A program made the translations under genes and the position numbers. 64,000 nt of DNA from assembly GCA_036274675.1 (NCBI GenBank), contig DASUFE010000088.1:31201-95200 (forward strand), written 5' to 3'. Positions within the stretch are counted from its first letter, which is position 1, and each line of letters opens with the position of its first letter. The notes under the pieces were generated by a model, which worked only from the letters and a program-made list of their open reading frames with translations, ran no database searches and was not told the origin of the DNA. Source of the stretch: DASUFE01 sp036274675. Its GTDB lineage: Bacteria > Pseudomonadota > Gammaproteobacteria > HTCC5015. Shown here one piece after another: positions 35,347-43,386 of this stretch.

Positions 35347-36174
35347 ATGGCGACAGCAAAAAAATCGGTATTACCGGGCTTCGGGCTTTCAATGGGCTAT
35401 GCGGCCTTTTACGCCAGCCTGATCATATTTGTTCCGTTGGCCGCCCTGTTCGCCCGTGCATTCACCCTGGACTGGGCGGATATTGGGCAGATCATCATCG
35501 ACCCGCGTTCCGTCGCCAGCTACAAACTCACTTTCGGCGCCTCGCTGATCGGCGCGGTGCTCAATGCGTTTTTCGGGCTGCTCGTGGCCTGGGTGCTGGT
35601 GCGCTATACCTTCCCCGGCAAGAAAGTGGTGGATGCGCTGGTCGATCTGCCCTTCGCGCTGCCGACCGCGGTGGCGGGCATTGCCCTGACCGCGCTGTAC
35701 GCGCCGAACGGCTGGATCGGGCAGTGGCTGACGCCGCTCGGCATCAAGGTTGCCTACGCGCCGCTCGGTATTATCGTGGCGCTGACCTTTATCGGTCTGC
35801 CCTTCGTGGTGCGTACCGTGCAACCGGTGCTGGAGGATCTGGAGGCCGAGATTGAGGAGGCCGCCGCGAGTCTCGGGGCAAGTCGCTGGCAGACTTTCCG
35901 CCGCATCCTGTTTCCCGCCCTGTTGCCGGCGCTGCTGACAGGGTTTGCGATGGCTTTCGCGCGCGCGGTCGGCGAATACGGCTCGGTAGTGTTCATCAGC
36001 GGCAATATGCCGTTCCGCACCGAGATCACTTCGCTGCTGATCATGACCAAGCTTGAACAATACGACTACGCGGGAGCGGCGACGCTGGGCGCAGTGATGC
36101 TGGTCTTTTCTTTCATTCTGTTATTGCTTATCAACCTGCTGCAGCACTGGAGCGGCAACCGGATCGGAGGCTGA
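35347..36174 (+). CDS. cysT: Sulfate ABC transporter permease CysT
   Basis: 275 residues, six spans. The inner-membrane permease loop EEAAASLGASRWQTFRRILFP is the EAA motif contacting the CysA ATPase. FALPTAVAGIALTALY and RAVGEYGSVVFISGNMP are typical of CysT/CysU. Two bp from cysW. Confidence 0.96.
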   Translation: MATAKKSVLPGFGLSMGYAAFYASLIIFVPLAALFARAFTLDWADIGQIIIDPRSVASYKLTFGASLIGAVLNAFFGLLVAWVLVRYTFPGKKVVDALVDLPFALPTAVAGIALTALYAPNGWIGQWLTPLGIKVAYAPLGIIVALTFIGLPFVVRTVQPVLEDLEAEIEEAAASLGASRWQTFRRILFPALLPALLTGFAMAFARAVGEYGSVVFISGNMPFRTEITSLLIMTKLEQYDYAGAATLGAVMLVFSFILLLLINLLQHWSGNRIGG

Positions 36175-36175
36175 T

Positions 36176-37096
36176 ATGGCGGGAGCACTTTCTTCAATCA
36201 AGCCTTCGTTAGCCAGGCATGAGATCGCGACTCCGATGAGCAAGGCGACGGCCGAGCCGCCGCTGGCGCGCGCTTTATTGATCGCGGGGGCTTTACTGTT
36301 CCTGGCGCTGTTCCTGGTGGTGCCGCTGGTAGCGGTGTTTACGCAGGCGTTTTCCCGCGGCTTCGAGGTATATGTCGCCGCCATCGCCGAGCCGGATGCC
36401 TGGCATGCGGTCAGGCTGACGCTGCTCGCGGCCGCTGTCGCGGTCCCGCTGAACACCCTGTTCGGCCTCGCCGCCGCGTGGGCAATCGCGAAGTTCCACT
36501 GCCGCGGCAAGCAGGTGCTGATCACGTTGATCGATCTGCCGTTCGCGGTGTCACCCGTGATTGCCGGCCTGATCTACGTACTGCTGTTCGGAGCCAAGGG
36601 CTGGCTGGGACCCTGGATCACAGAACACGATATCCGCATTATCTTCGCCGTTCCGGGAATCGTGCTGGCGACGACCTTCGTCACCTTTCCCTTCGTCGCG
36701 CGCGAACTGATCCCGCTGATGCAGGAGCAGGGTACTTCTCACGAAGAGGCGGCGCTGACGCTGGGCGCCAGCGGCTGGCAGGCGTTCTGGCGCGTGACGC
36801 TGCCCTCGATCAAGTGGGGTTTACTCTATGGGATCATTCTGTGCAACGCGCGCGCCATGGGCGAGTTCGGCGCGGTGAGCGTCGTCTCCGGGCATATCCG
36901 TGGCCAGACCAACACCATGCCGCTGCACATCGAGATTCTCTATAACGAATACCAGTTCGCCGCCGCCTTCGCGGTCGCATCGCTGCTGGCCGGGCTGGCC
37001 CTCATCACTTTGCTGGCGAAATCGCTGCTCGAATGGCGCAACGCGCATGAACGGGCGCTGGCCGTCAAAGCCGCGCAACAGGAGACGCGTCAATGA
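36176..37096 (+). CDS. cysW: Sulfate ABC transporter permease CysW
   Basis: 306 residues. The EAA loop is HEEAALTLGASGWQAFWRVTLP; FAVSPVIAGLIYVLLFG and RAMGEFGAVSVVSGHIRG follow family pattern. The N-terminal 30 residues before the first span are longer than usual; an internal ATG (MSKATAEPP) is an alternative start. The stop overlaps cysA. Confidence 0.96.
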   Translation: MAGALSSIKPSLARHEIATPMSKATAEPPLARALLIAGALLFLALFLVVPLVAVFTQAFSRGFEVYVAAIAEPDAWHAVRLTLLAAAVAVPLNTLFGLAAAWAIAKFHCRGKQVLITLIDLPFAVSPVIAGLIYVLLFGAKGWLGPWITEHDIRIIFAVPGIVLATTFVTFPFVARELIPLMQEQGTSHEEAALTLGASGWQAFWRVTLPSIKWGLLYGIILCNARAMGEFGAVSVVSGHIRGQTNTMPLHIEILYNEYQFAAAFAVASLLAGLALITLLAKSLLEWRNAHERALAVKAAQQETRQ

Positions 37097-38154
37097 GTAT
37101 AGAAGTCCGCAACATTAATAAAGCCTTCGGCAGCTTCAAGGCATTGAACGAGGTATCACTGGGTTTCCCGACGGGGGAACTTGTCGCCTTGCTCGGGCCC
37201 TCCGGCTGCGGCAAGACCACCTTGCTGCGTATCATCGCGGGACTGGAACAGCCGGACACCGGCAGTGTGCATTTCCTGGGCGCGGACGCCACCCATGTGC
37301 ATGCGCGCAAGCGCCAGGTCGGTTTCGTATTCCAGCATTACGCACTGTTCCGCCACATGACCGTGTTCGATAACGTGGCCTTCGGCCTGACCGTAAAGCC
37401 GCGCAAGAACCGCCTCTCACGGCAGGAAATCGCCAGGCGCGTGCATGAGCTGCTCGGACTGGTGCAACTCGACTGGCTGGCCGACCGCTATCCGGACCAG
37501 TTGTCCGGCGGCCAGCGGCAGCGCATCGCGCTGGCGCGCGCGCTCGCGGTCGAACCCAAAGTGCTGCTGCTGGACGAGCCCTTCGGCGCGCTTGACGCGA
37601 GGGTGCGCAAGGACTTGCGCCGCTGGCTGCGCCGTCTGCACGATGAATTGCATGTTACCTCCATCTTCGTGACGCATGACCAGGAAGAGGCGATGGAAGT
37701 CGCGGATCGCGTGGTAGTGCTGAATCACGGCCGTATCGAACAGATCGGGACCCCCGACGAAATCTACAACAATCCGGCGAGCCCATTTGTCTACGATTTT
37801 ATCGGTCAGGTGAATTTGTTCCACAGCCGGGTCGACGCCGGCTGGGCTCATATCGGCGGCGTCAAGCTGCCTGCTCCGGAGCATGGCGATATCCGGAATA
37901 CGCCCGCGATCGCCTACGTGCGGCCGCACGATATCGAACTGCAGGCAAGGCCGGAAGGCGACGGCTATATCGAAGCCGTGGTGGAGAACATCAGCTCAGC
38001 CGGCTCAATACTGCGTCTGGAATTGCGCAACAGCGCCGGCAAGGATCTGATCCGTGTCGAGCTGCCGCGCTCACAGCAGCGCTCGCTCGGGCTGCGCGTC
38101 GGTTCGAGGGTCTACGCCCGGCCGACGTCTTCAAAGGTGTTCCTCAATAAATAA
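37093..38154 (+). CDS. cysA: Sulfate/thiosulfate ABC transporter ATPase CysA
   Basis: 353 residues. Walker A GPSGCGKTT (about 36-44), Q-loop VFQHYALFRHM, signature LSGGQRQRIALARAL, Walker B VLLLDEPFGALD and switch FVTHDQEEAMEVADR. The C-terminal TOBE-like domain starts near 240. It powers CysTW. Confidence 0.96.
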   Translation: MSIEVRNINKAFGSFKALNEVSLGFPTGELVALLGPSGCGKTTLLRIIAGLEQPDTGSVHFLGADATHVHARKRQVGFVFQHYALFRHMTVFDNVAFGLTVKPRKNRLSRQEIARRVHELLGLVQLDWLADRYPDQLSGGQRQRIALARALAVEPKVLLLDEPFGALDARVRKDLRRWLRRLHDELHVTSIFVTHDQEEAMEVADRVVVLNHGRIEQIGTPDEIYNNPASPFVYDFIGQVNLFHSRVDAGWAHIGGVKLPAPEHGDIRNTPAIAYVRPHDIELQARPEGDGYIEAVVENISSAGSILRLELRNSAGKDLIRVELPRSQQRSLGLRVGSRVYARPTSSKVFLNK

Positions 38155-38182
38155 AATTAATGAGGAAACACATATCCCGTAT

Positions 38183-38215
38183 AACCGGGAAGCAATCATC
38201 ACGCCTCCCGGTTTT
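38183..38215 (+). terminator. Intrinsic terminator after cysA
   Basis: AACCGGGA (38183-38190) with its complement at 38206-38213, 15-nt loop, short T4 run. Confidence 0.6.
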
Positions 38216-38247
38216 CCGCCGTGCGCTCATCGTGCGCGGCGTAATGC

Positions 38248-38283
38248 ATAACTAAATCTGTTTTTCTTGTTTTTAAACGGCGA
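38248..38283 (+). promoter_or_regulatory. Shared 36-nt upstream element, porin 2 copy
   Basis: ATAACTAAATCTG, then TTTTTCTTGTTTTTAA, then ACGGCGA. Counterpart of 33856-33891 with 7 differences; 112 bp before porin 2. It probably marks a common regulator such as CysB. Confidence 0.5.
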
Positions 38284-38394
38284 TCAGCGCCTATACGATG
38301 CACGTCCATCACAGGCGTTTGCGGACGTCGTACAGGTTGGCTGACGCCGCCGCGGTTGCCGGTGATTTATTCAACAAACATTCGGGAGATTAAT

Positions 38395-39495
38395 ATGCCA
38401 TTCAAAACCGCTTTGCGGTTCGGGCCGGCGGCGCTGACCATCTTACTGGTGTCCAATTCAGAGGCCGCGGTCGAAATTTACGGACGCGCCAACCTGGCGC
38501 TGGAGATACTGGATAATGGTGACGATAGCGGTCTTAACGTTTCGAGCAATGCCAGCCGTATCGGCTTCAAGGGTGAGACGCAGATCATCGAAGGCTTGAA
38601 GGGTGTCTTCCAGTTGGAACAGGAGATCCGCTTCGATAACGGTTCCGGCACTTTCGCCACCCGCGATACCTATGCCGGACTGCAAGGCAACTTCGGATCG
38701 GTGCGGCTGGGCTATTTCGATACTCCTTTGAAAAAAATCCGCAGCGAGACGGACTTCTTCAATGACCAGCTCGGCGACGCGCGTAACCTGACGAGATTGA
38801 ACAACATCACGATCGTTCCCGCCACCGCGCCCGCGGTACCGTTGTACGCGGACTTCGATACCCGTTTCTACAACGGCATCATCTATACGACGCCGGACCT
38901 GGGCGGTTTCACGGTCGACCTGCACCACAGTACCAATAACAACGGCGCGACTGCCAATCCGCCGGATGATTTAACGGACGCCACCAGCGCCGGCGTAACC
39001 TATAAGGCCGGCAGCCTGTACGTCTCGCTGGCCCATGAGGTGGATTCGGGTCGCAACGATTCCGCAGCAACCCGCCTCGGCGCCAGATACACCCTGGGCG
39101 ATCTGACTCTGGCCGGTCTGGCGCAACAGGCGACCGTGAACCCCATTCCTGCCAATTTGCCCGGCCCTCCGCCGGTTGCCACGTCCGGCGATGCTATCGA
39201 TATCAGAACGCTCGGTTTCGGCGCCAGCTACAAACTGACGGAAAACACCGTTCTCAAGGGCCAGGTTTACAATAATGCCGACGCTCGGGACAACCGCGAT
39301 GCACGGCTGTGGGCGGTGGGCATGGATTACAGCCTCAGCAAGCAGTTCCGCCTGCAGTTTGTCTATGCCGCGACGAACAATGACGGGCTCGCGAACTACC
39401 GCGCCAGCGGCGGCGGCAACGGCGATCAGATTTCGCCGGTGGTCGGCAAGGATGTCGCCGGCATTGCGGCGGGGATACGTTACGATTTCAATTGA
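38395..39495 (+). CDS. Outer-membrane porin 2 of the sulfate locus
   Basis: About 366 residues. Signal peptide ends SNSEAAVEIYGR. Shares long segments with porin 1 (GYFDTPLKKIRSE, GDARNLTRLNNITI, LGFGASYKLTENTVLKGQVY, SLSKQFRLQFV), so they arose by duplication. It has a Pro-rich loop insertion near residue 255 (PIPANLPGPPPVATSG) that porin 1 lacks, which may change pore specificity. ATG 38395 follows GGGAG. Confidence 0.92.
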   Translation: MPFKTALRFGPAALTILLVSNSEAAVEIYGRANLALEILDNGDDSGLNVSSNASRIGFKGETQIIEGLKGVFQLEQEIRFDNGSGTFATRDTYAGLQGNFGSVRLGYFDTPLKKIRSETDFFNDQLGDARNLTRLNNITIVPATAPAVPLYADFDTRFYNGIIYTTPDLGGFTVDLHHSTNNNGATANPPDDLTDATSAGVTYKAGSLYVSLAHEVDSGRNDSAATRLGARYTLGDLTLAGLAQQATVNPIPANLPGPPPVATSGDAIDIRTLGFGASYKLTENTVLKGQVYNNADARDNRDARLWAVGMDYSLSKQFRLQFVYAATNNDGLANYRASGGGNGDQISPVVGKDVAGIAAGIRYDFN

Positions 39496-39546
39496 TCGCT
39501 GCTTTGAAGCGCTTGCACTCCACGGAGGACTCCTCCATGGACTTTG

Positions 39547-39573
39547 CGGGCGCGCTTCGGCGCCCGTTTCTTT
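39547..39573 (+). terminator. Intrinsic terminator of porin 2
   Basis: CGGGCGC (39547-39553), 6-nt loop, GCGCCCG, then TTTCTTT. Confidence 0.82.
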
Positions 39574-39695
39574 ACACCGCAATCCCCGGTTTTAGATAAG
39601 CTTTTCGAAATTTCTTGGTTCTGTTCGCGGGCGCCGCTGGTTACAGTGCTTCCTTAATTATTTGATCAAGGCGGCGCAGGCTGCAGGAGAATTTC

Positions 39696-39923
39696 ATGGT
39701 GACAGGCAACACGCTCGATGAAAACCAGTTCACCGGCACGGTCCGGCATGTCAGGCGCAGCGGTGAGGTTTCCGAAGTGGAAGTCGATATCGGCGATTTT
39801 GGAATTATCACCTCCGTTGTGGAAACGGATTGGGTCGACAGTCTGGGTGTCCGGCAAGGCAGCAAGGTGCTGGCGCTGTTCGGGCATGCTGCGGTGGCGC
39901 TGGCGGGTTTCGGCCCCGATTGA
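39696..39923 (+). CDS. Small TOBE/Mop-like domain protein
   Basis: 75 residues. FTGTVRHVRRSGEVSEVEVDI and a C-terminal GSKVLALFGHAAVAL resemble a single TOBE/molbindin module, which binds molybdate or related oxyanions. Classical Mop residues are not all clear. Between the sulfate porin and cysB it could buffer or sense an oxyanion. ATG follows GGAG. Confidence 0.6.
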   Translation: MVTGNTLDENQFTGTVRHVRRSGEVSEVEVDIGDFGIITSVVETDWVDSLGVRQGSKVLALFGHAAVALAGFGPD

Positions 39924-39969
39924 TCCGGGCTTCAGCGACCTGATGTTGATTTCCGCCTCTCATGCGGCC

Positions 39970-40003
39970 CTGTTTCTACACAGGGCTCCGTTCCGCGGGA
40001 ATA
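39970..40003. repeat. TTTCTACGCAGGGCTC-type repeat, copy 1
   Basis: CTGTTTCTACACAGGGCTCC followed by GTTCCGCGGGAATA. Related copies lie at 46216-46250 and 62361-62392, and a shorter one at 41984-42013. Confidence 0.5.
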
Positions 40004-40160
40004 AACGCCGAACGCTCCTTGTTTACGCACGAAAAGGAATAAGGTCTTTATTTTTCGGTATTTCTACGGAGCCGGGGACTTGTTTAGACTCCGGCACAGC
40101 TGCATGTACGCAGACGGCAGTCTGCATACCCTATATATAAGGATGGCGGGATACGTACTC

Positions 40161-41093
40161 ATGAATTTTCAGCAATTGCGCATAGTGCGGGAAACGGTGC
40201 GTCGCAACTTCAACCTTACCGAGGTTGCGAATAGCCTCTATACCTCCCAATCGGGCGTATCCAAGCATATCAAGGATCTGGAAGACGAACTCGGGGTCGA
40301 GCTGTTCGTGCGCAAGGGCAAGCGTTTTCTGGGGTTGACCGAGCCCGGCAAGGAAATGGTGAAGATTGTCGAGCAGATGCTGCTCGACGCGAAGAACATC
40401 AAGAACCTGGCGGAGCGCTACAGCGGCCAGGATACGGGGCAACTGACCGTCGCCACCACCCATACGCAGGCCCGTTATGCGCTGCCGAAAGTGGTGACGG
40501 AATTCAAAAGAGCCTACCCGAAGGTGCATCTGAAACTTCACCAGGGCAGTCCGGCCGAGATCGCGCAGCTGCTGCTGGACGGCGAGGCGGATATCGGGGT
40601 CGCCACCGAGGCGCTGGGAGCCGTGTCGGAACTCGCGTCCTTTCCCTATTACAACTGGCGCCATGCAGTGGTCGTGCCGGCGCGGCACCCGCTGGTCGAC
40701 GTGCAACCCTTGACGCTGGCGGCCATCGCCGAACACCCCGTCATCACTTATCACGAAGGCTTTACCGGCCGCTCGCTGGTGGACAAGGCTTTCGCCGAAG
40801 CGGCGCTGGCGCCGGATATCGTCATGTCGGCGCTGGACGCGGATGTCATCAAGTCCTACGTCGAACTCGGCATGGGCATCGGTATTATCGCGTCGATGGC
40901 GTTTCATCCATCGCGGGACAGCGAGCTGCGCCTGCTCGACAGTTCCCATCTTTTCCAGCAGAACATGACGCGCCTGGCCATACGGCGCGGCCATTTCCTG
41001 CGCCGCTTTGCCTACCACTTTATCGAGCTGTGCTCTCCCGAGCTTCAGGAACAGGTGGTCAGGAAGAGTCTCGAATCGACGACTCTGGACTAA
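40161..41093 (+). CDS. cysB: LysR-type regulator CysB
   Basis: 310 residues. Activator of sulfate assimilation and transport genes; senses N-acetylserine or O-acetylserine. Start MNFQQLRIVRETVRRNFNLT is the CysB N-terminus; the helix-turn-helix is EVANSLYTSQSGVSKHIKDL, followed by FVRKGKRFLGLTEPGKEM. The sensor part has TTHTQARYALP and GEADIGVATE. The upstream open frame (27 codons) looks non-coding. It is placed to control the sulfate operon and porins. Confidence 0.96.
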   Translation: MNFQQLRIVRETVRRNFNLTEVANSLYTSQSGVSKHIKDLEDELGVELFVRKGKRFLGLTEPGKEMVKIVEQMLLDAKNIKNLAERYSGQDTGQLTVATTHTQARYALPKVVTEFKRAYPKVHLKLHQGSPAEIAQLLLDGEADIGVATEALGAVSELASFPYYNWRHAVVVPARHPLVDVQPLTLAAIAEHPVITYHEGFTGRSLVDKAFAEAALAPDIVMSALDADVIKSYVELGMGIGIIASMAFHPSRDSELRLLDSSHLFQQNMTRLAIRRGHFLRRFAYHFIELCSPELQEQVVRKSLESTTLD

Positions 41094-41136
41094 CGGGCCG
41101 TTTTTGTCGATGGACGGCGAAACGCGCGGCGGCCTT

Positions 41137-41150
41137 TTGACCTCCGTCAA
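41137..41150 (+). promoter_or_regulatory. FNR/ANR/DNR-type palindrome
   Basis: TTGACCTCCGTCAA, perfect TTGAC-N4-GTCAA symmetry. CRP/FNR family regulators bind TTGAY-N4-RTCAA. It lies 17 bp before a TTATAG-like -10 (41167-41172). Confidence 0.55.
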
Positions 41151-41179
41151 AGACATGTAACCGGTCTTATAGGAAACTG

Positions 41180-41259
41180 TCTACATAGTCTCACACATGT
41201 CCCTTCCTCCCCTCCAAGGGACAATTTTACAGGGCAGCCTCCAGCTGCCCTTTTTCTTT
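41180..41259 (+). ncRNA. Candidate small RNA with C-rich loop
   Basis: A hairpin TGTCCCTT / AAGGGACA (41198-41205 with 41216-41223) exposes the loop CCTCCCCTCC, which contains an anti-Shine-Dalgarno string. It is followed within 9 nt by an intrinsic terminator. The FNR-type box and a -10-like TTATAG lie upstream. No ORF. This has the layout of a C-rich regulatory sRNA; expression is not proven. Confidence 0.5.
41232..41259 (+). terminator. Intrinsic terminator of the candidate sRNA
   Basis: GGGCAGC (41232-41238), loop CTCCA, GCTGCCC (41244-41250), TTTTTCTTTT. It lies 139 bp after cysB and could also end a cysB readthrough transcript. Confidence 0.88.
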
Positions 41260-41475
41260 TCGATTCGATATTCCCAAGCCCCCGTCCGGCTCGCGACAGA
41301 AAATGTGCCGCAGTCGCGATGCATCAAGGGCTAAAGCACAAAATCCATGAACGAAAAGCTGAAGCTCTGTTATCCCCAGTCGAGCAGGCGGGCGGGCGTG
41401 TAATCTGCACTCCGCTTCCGAATAAATTTGCTTTCCCTATGTCCAAAGCTCACCGGGTTTTAACAGGAGCTGGTG

Positions 41476-41964
41476 ATGCTGCTTATATGGCGTTTCGTAA
41501 CGATCTTGCTGGTCGCATTGACTCTGGGTTTGAGCTTCGCCCATACGCTCGAAATGCCGGCCAAGATGCTATACGAGGGAGGTCTCTATATAACGATTCA
41601 GCGCAGCCTGTATGCCGCCTGGGGACCTCCGAATATCGGAGGCTTTCTGGAACCGGCGGCGGTCGTCGCGGCCGTGGTGCTGTGTGCGGCGGTGCGGCAC
41701 CGCAAGCGCGCGTTCTGGCTGTCAACCGCGGCGGCTGTTGCTCTGCTGGCGGCTTTTCCCCTGGTGTATTTTATCTTGGTCGAACCGGTGAATGAGATAT
41801 TGCGCACTACCAGCGCCATTCCGGCCAACTGGGAGCAGCTGCGCAGCCGCTGGGAGACCGGTCACGCCGTCCGCTGCCTGTTGCAGCTGATCGCCTTGAG
41901 CCTGATGCTGCTATCCGTCCTGTTCGAAACCGGCAAGAGGAAATTCATGAGCAAGGATTTCTAG
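41476..41964 (+). CDS. DUF1772-like membrane protein
   Basis: About 162 residues, four spans. LTLGLSFAHTLEMPAKMLYEGGLYITIQ with WGPPNIGGFLEP matches a DUF1772-type pattern I recall (anthrone oxygenase-like fold). ATG 41476 follows AGGAG by 6 nt; the GTG before it is less likely. Function unknown. Confidence 0.75.
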   Translation: MLLIWRFVTILLVALTLGLSFAHTLEMPAKMLYEGGLYITIQRSLYAAWGPPNIGGFLEPAAVVAAVVLCAAVRHRKRAFWLSTAAAVALLAAFPLVYFILVEPVNEILRTTSAIPANWEQLRSRWETGHAVRCLLQLIALSLMLLSVLFETGKRKFMSKDF

Positions 41965-41965
41965 T

Positions 41966-42065
41966 ACCTGTCTCAAAACCACCCCTGTTTTTACGGCTTC
42001 GCCCGGCGGAGAGAGGGAAGCAGAAATTCTGCGCCAGCTGGCTGGCTTTTAATTTTGAGACAGGT
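41966..42065. repeat. 100-bp element with 13-bp terminal inverted repeats
   Basis: ACCTGTCTCAAAA (41966-41978) and its exact complement (42053-42065) bound 74 bp containing TTTTTACGGCTTCGCCCGGCGG. Looks like a MITE or IS remnant. Confidence 0.7.
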
Positions 42066-42104
42066 TCTGAATAATCACAGCCGCATTCACACCGTGAACC
42101 ACAA

Positions 42105-42138
42105 AAAAGAACCCCGCGGTGCGCGGGGTTCTTTTTAT
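42105..42138. terminator. Bidirectional terminator
   Basis: AAGAACCCCGCG, loop, CGCGGGGTTCTTTTT: a 10-bp-plus stem with A and T runs on either side. It serves the minus-strand lipoprotein gene that ends at 42158. Confidence 0.88.
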
Positions 42139-42157
42139 GGCCGTTGAGAAGAAGCTG

Positions 42158-42418
42158 TTACTGCCAGTTGCCGCTGTTCCACGACATGTTGTCCCACTTG
42201 TTGCTGTTGTTCGAGCCGCTACTGCTGCTGGAGCTTGAGCTGCTGCTACTGCTCGAACTGCTGGAACTGGAACTGCTACTGCTGCTCGAGCTGCTGCTAC
42301 TGGAGCTTGAGCTGCTGCTGGAGCCGCCGCCACTGCCGCCACCGCCTTTGCAACCACCCAGCGTCAGCAGGGTGGCAAGCAGCAGGGCGACCGATAGTTT
42401 GTATGGAATGAATCGCAT
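42158..42418 (-). CDS. Small lipoprotein with a polyserine tract
   Basis: 86 residues. Signal peptide with lipobox LTLGGC (Cys at 23), a Gly-rich spacer, about 35 consecutive Ser, then GSNNSNKWDNMSWNSGNWQ with four Trp. The Ser run uses mixed AGC, AGT and related codons. Polyserine linkers occur in secreted polysaccharide-degrading enzymes; here the linker carries only a short Trp/Asn tail, perhaps a glycan-binding tip. Start M at 42418 follows AGGAGAG. Confidence 0.75.
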   Translation of the reverse strand: MRFIPYKLSVALLLATLLTLGGCKGGGGSGGGSSSSSSSSSSSSSSSSSSSSSSSSSSSSSSSSSSSGSNNSNKWDNMSWNSGNWQ

Positions 42419-42480
42419 ATGGGTCTCTCCTGTTCTCCGGCGCGACGTCAAACATCACGCCGGAGAAGAGCATTAATGTC

Positions 42481-43386
42481 TCAGGGCAGGGTTTCGTCCA
42501 TTTCATCCGCGACATTGCCAGTGCCGCCGCTGACGCTGCTATTGGGGCCGCTCGCTTCATTGACCTCACCGCCACTGACGCTGCTGGATTCGCCGCTGGC
42601 CGTGTTGAAGGAGCCGCCGCTGACGCTGCTGCTGGTGTTGCTGGCGGTGTTGGAGAAACCGCCGCTGACGCTGCTGGATTCGCCGCTGGCAGTGCTGGAG
42701 AAACCGCCGCTGATGCTGCTGTAATCGCCGCTGGCGGTGTTGGAGTTGCCGCCGGTGACGCTGCTGTAAGCGCCGCTGATCGTGTTCTCGTATCCCGCCA
42801 CTATGCCGCTATGGCTGGAGTAATTATGATGAGGCCCGACGATTATATTATGCGAGCCGGTCTTGACATTGGGCATGGGGAAATTTCTGTCCTCATCGTA
42901 ACCGACGATCAGATTGCCCTTGCCGTTCACCATCTCGGTGCTGCCTGCGCCGTTGTTGATCTTGACGTTCACGCCGCTGAACACCACTGCGTTATTCGCC
43001 GTATCCACATCCATAACGGCTTGCAGATCTGCCACATAATCTTCCAGCTCATTAACCCGGCTTTGCAGCAGATTGAGGTTGGTGACCAGAGTGGAAACCG
43101 TGGCTTGCAGCGCGGCGATATCGCTGCTGTTATCGTTCACATCGCCTTCAACGGCATCGAGCCTGGAGTCGGTGCTGCTGGCCCCGCTTTCGAGTGCTGT
43201 AATCCGCGTGTTGTTATCGTTCACGGCCGTTTCGACTGCGTCGAAATTCCCGTTGACCTGTGCGGCCACCGCCGTCGTGCCGGCCTGGAAGGTGTTGGGT
43301 ACGTTCAGTGAACCGGCCTGGGCGGACGTCCATATCAACGCCAGGAGCGGCAATAAACAACGGATAGTGTGCGTGATTGTATTCAT
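42481..43386 (-). CDS. Secreted coiled-coil protein with YadA-head-like repeats
   Basis: 301 residues. Signal peptide ends SAQAGS. A coiled coil follows (about 45-130, with NGNFDAVETAVNDNNTRITAL). The C-terminal 110 residues are repeats of the type SSVSGG-NTASGE, spaced 14 residues, as in trimeric autotransporter heads (Hep_Hag). No membrane anchor follows. The protein may be secreted, trimeric and surface-attached. Forms a pair with the polyserine lipoprotein 62 bp downstream. Confidence 0.75.
   Translation of the reverse strand: MNTITHTIRCLLPLLALIWTSAQAGSLNVPNTFQAGTTAVAAQVNGNFDAVETAVNDNNTRITALESGASSTDSRLDAVEGDVNDNSSDIAALQATVSTLVTNLNLLQSRVNELEDYVADLQAVMDVDTANNAVVFSGVNVKINNGAGSTEMVNGKGNLIVGYDEDRNFPMPNVKTGSHNIIVGPHHNYSSHSGIVAGYENTISGAYSSVTGGNSNTASGDYSSISGGFSSTASGESSSVSGGFSNTASNTSSSVSGGSFNTASGESSSVSGGEVNEASGPNSSVSGGTGNVADEMDETLP

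Noticed and set aside
42297..42724. Plus-strand frames of Leu-rich and Pro/Leu-rich repeats opposite the Ser and head-repeat genes
   Set aside because: They are shadows of the minus-strand repeats (42158-42418 and 42481-43386), which have signal peptides and ribosome sites.
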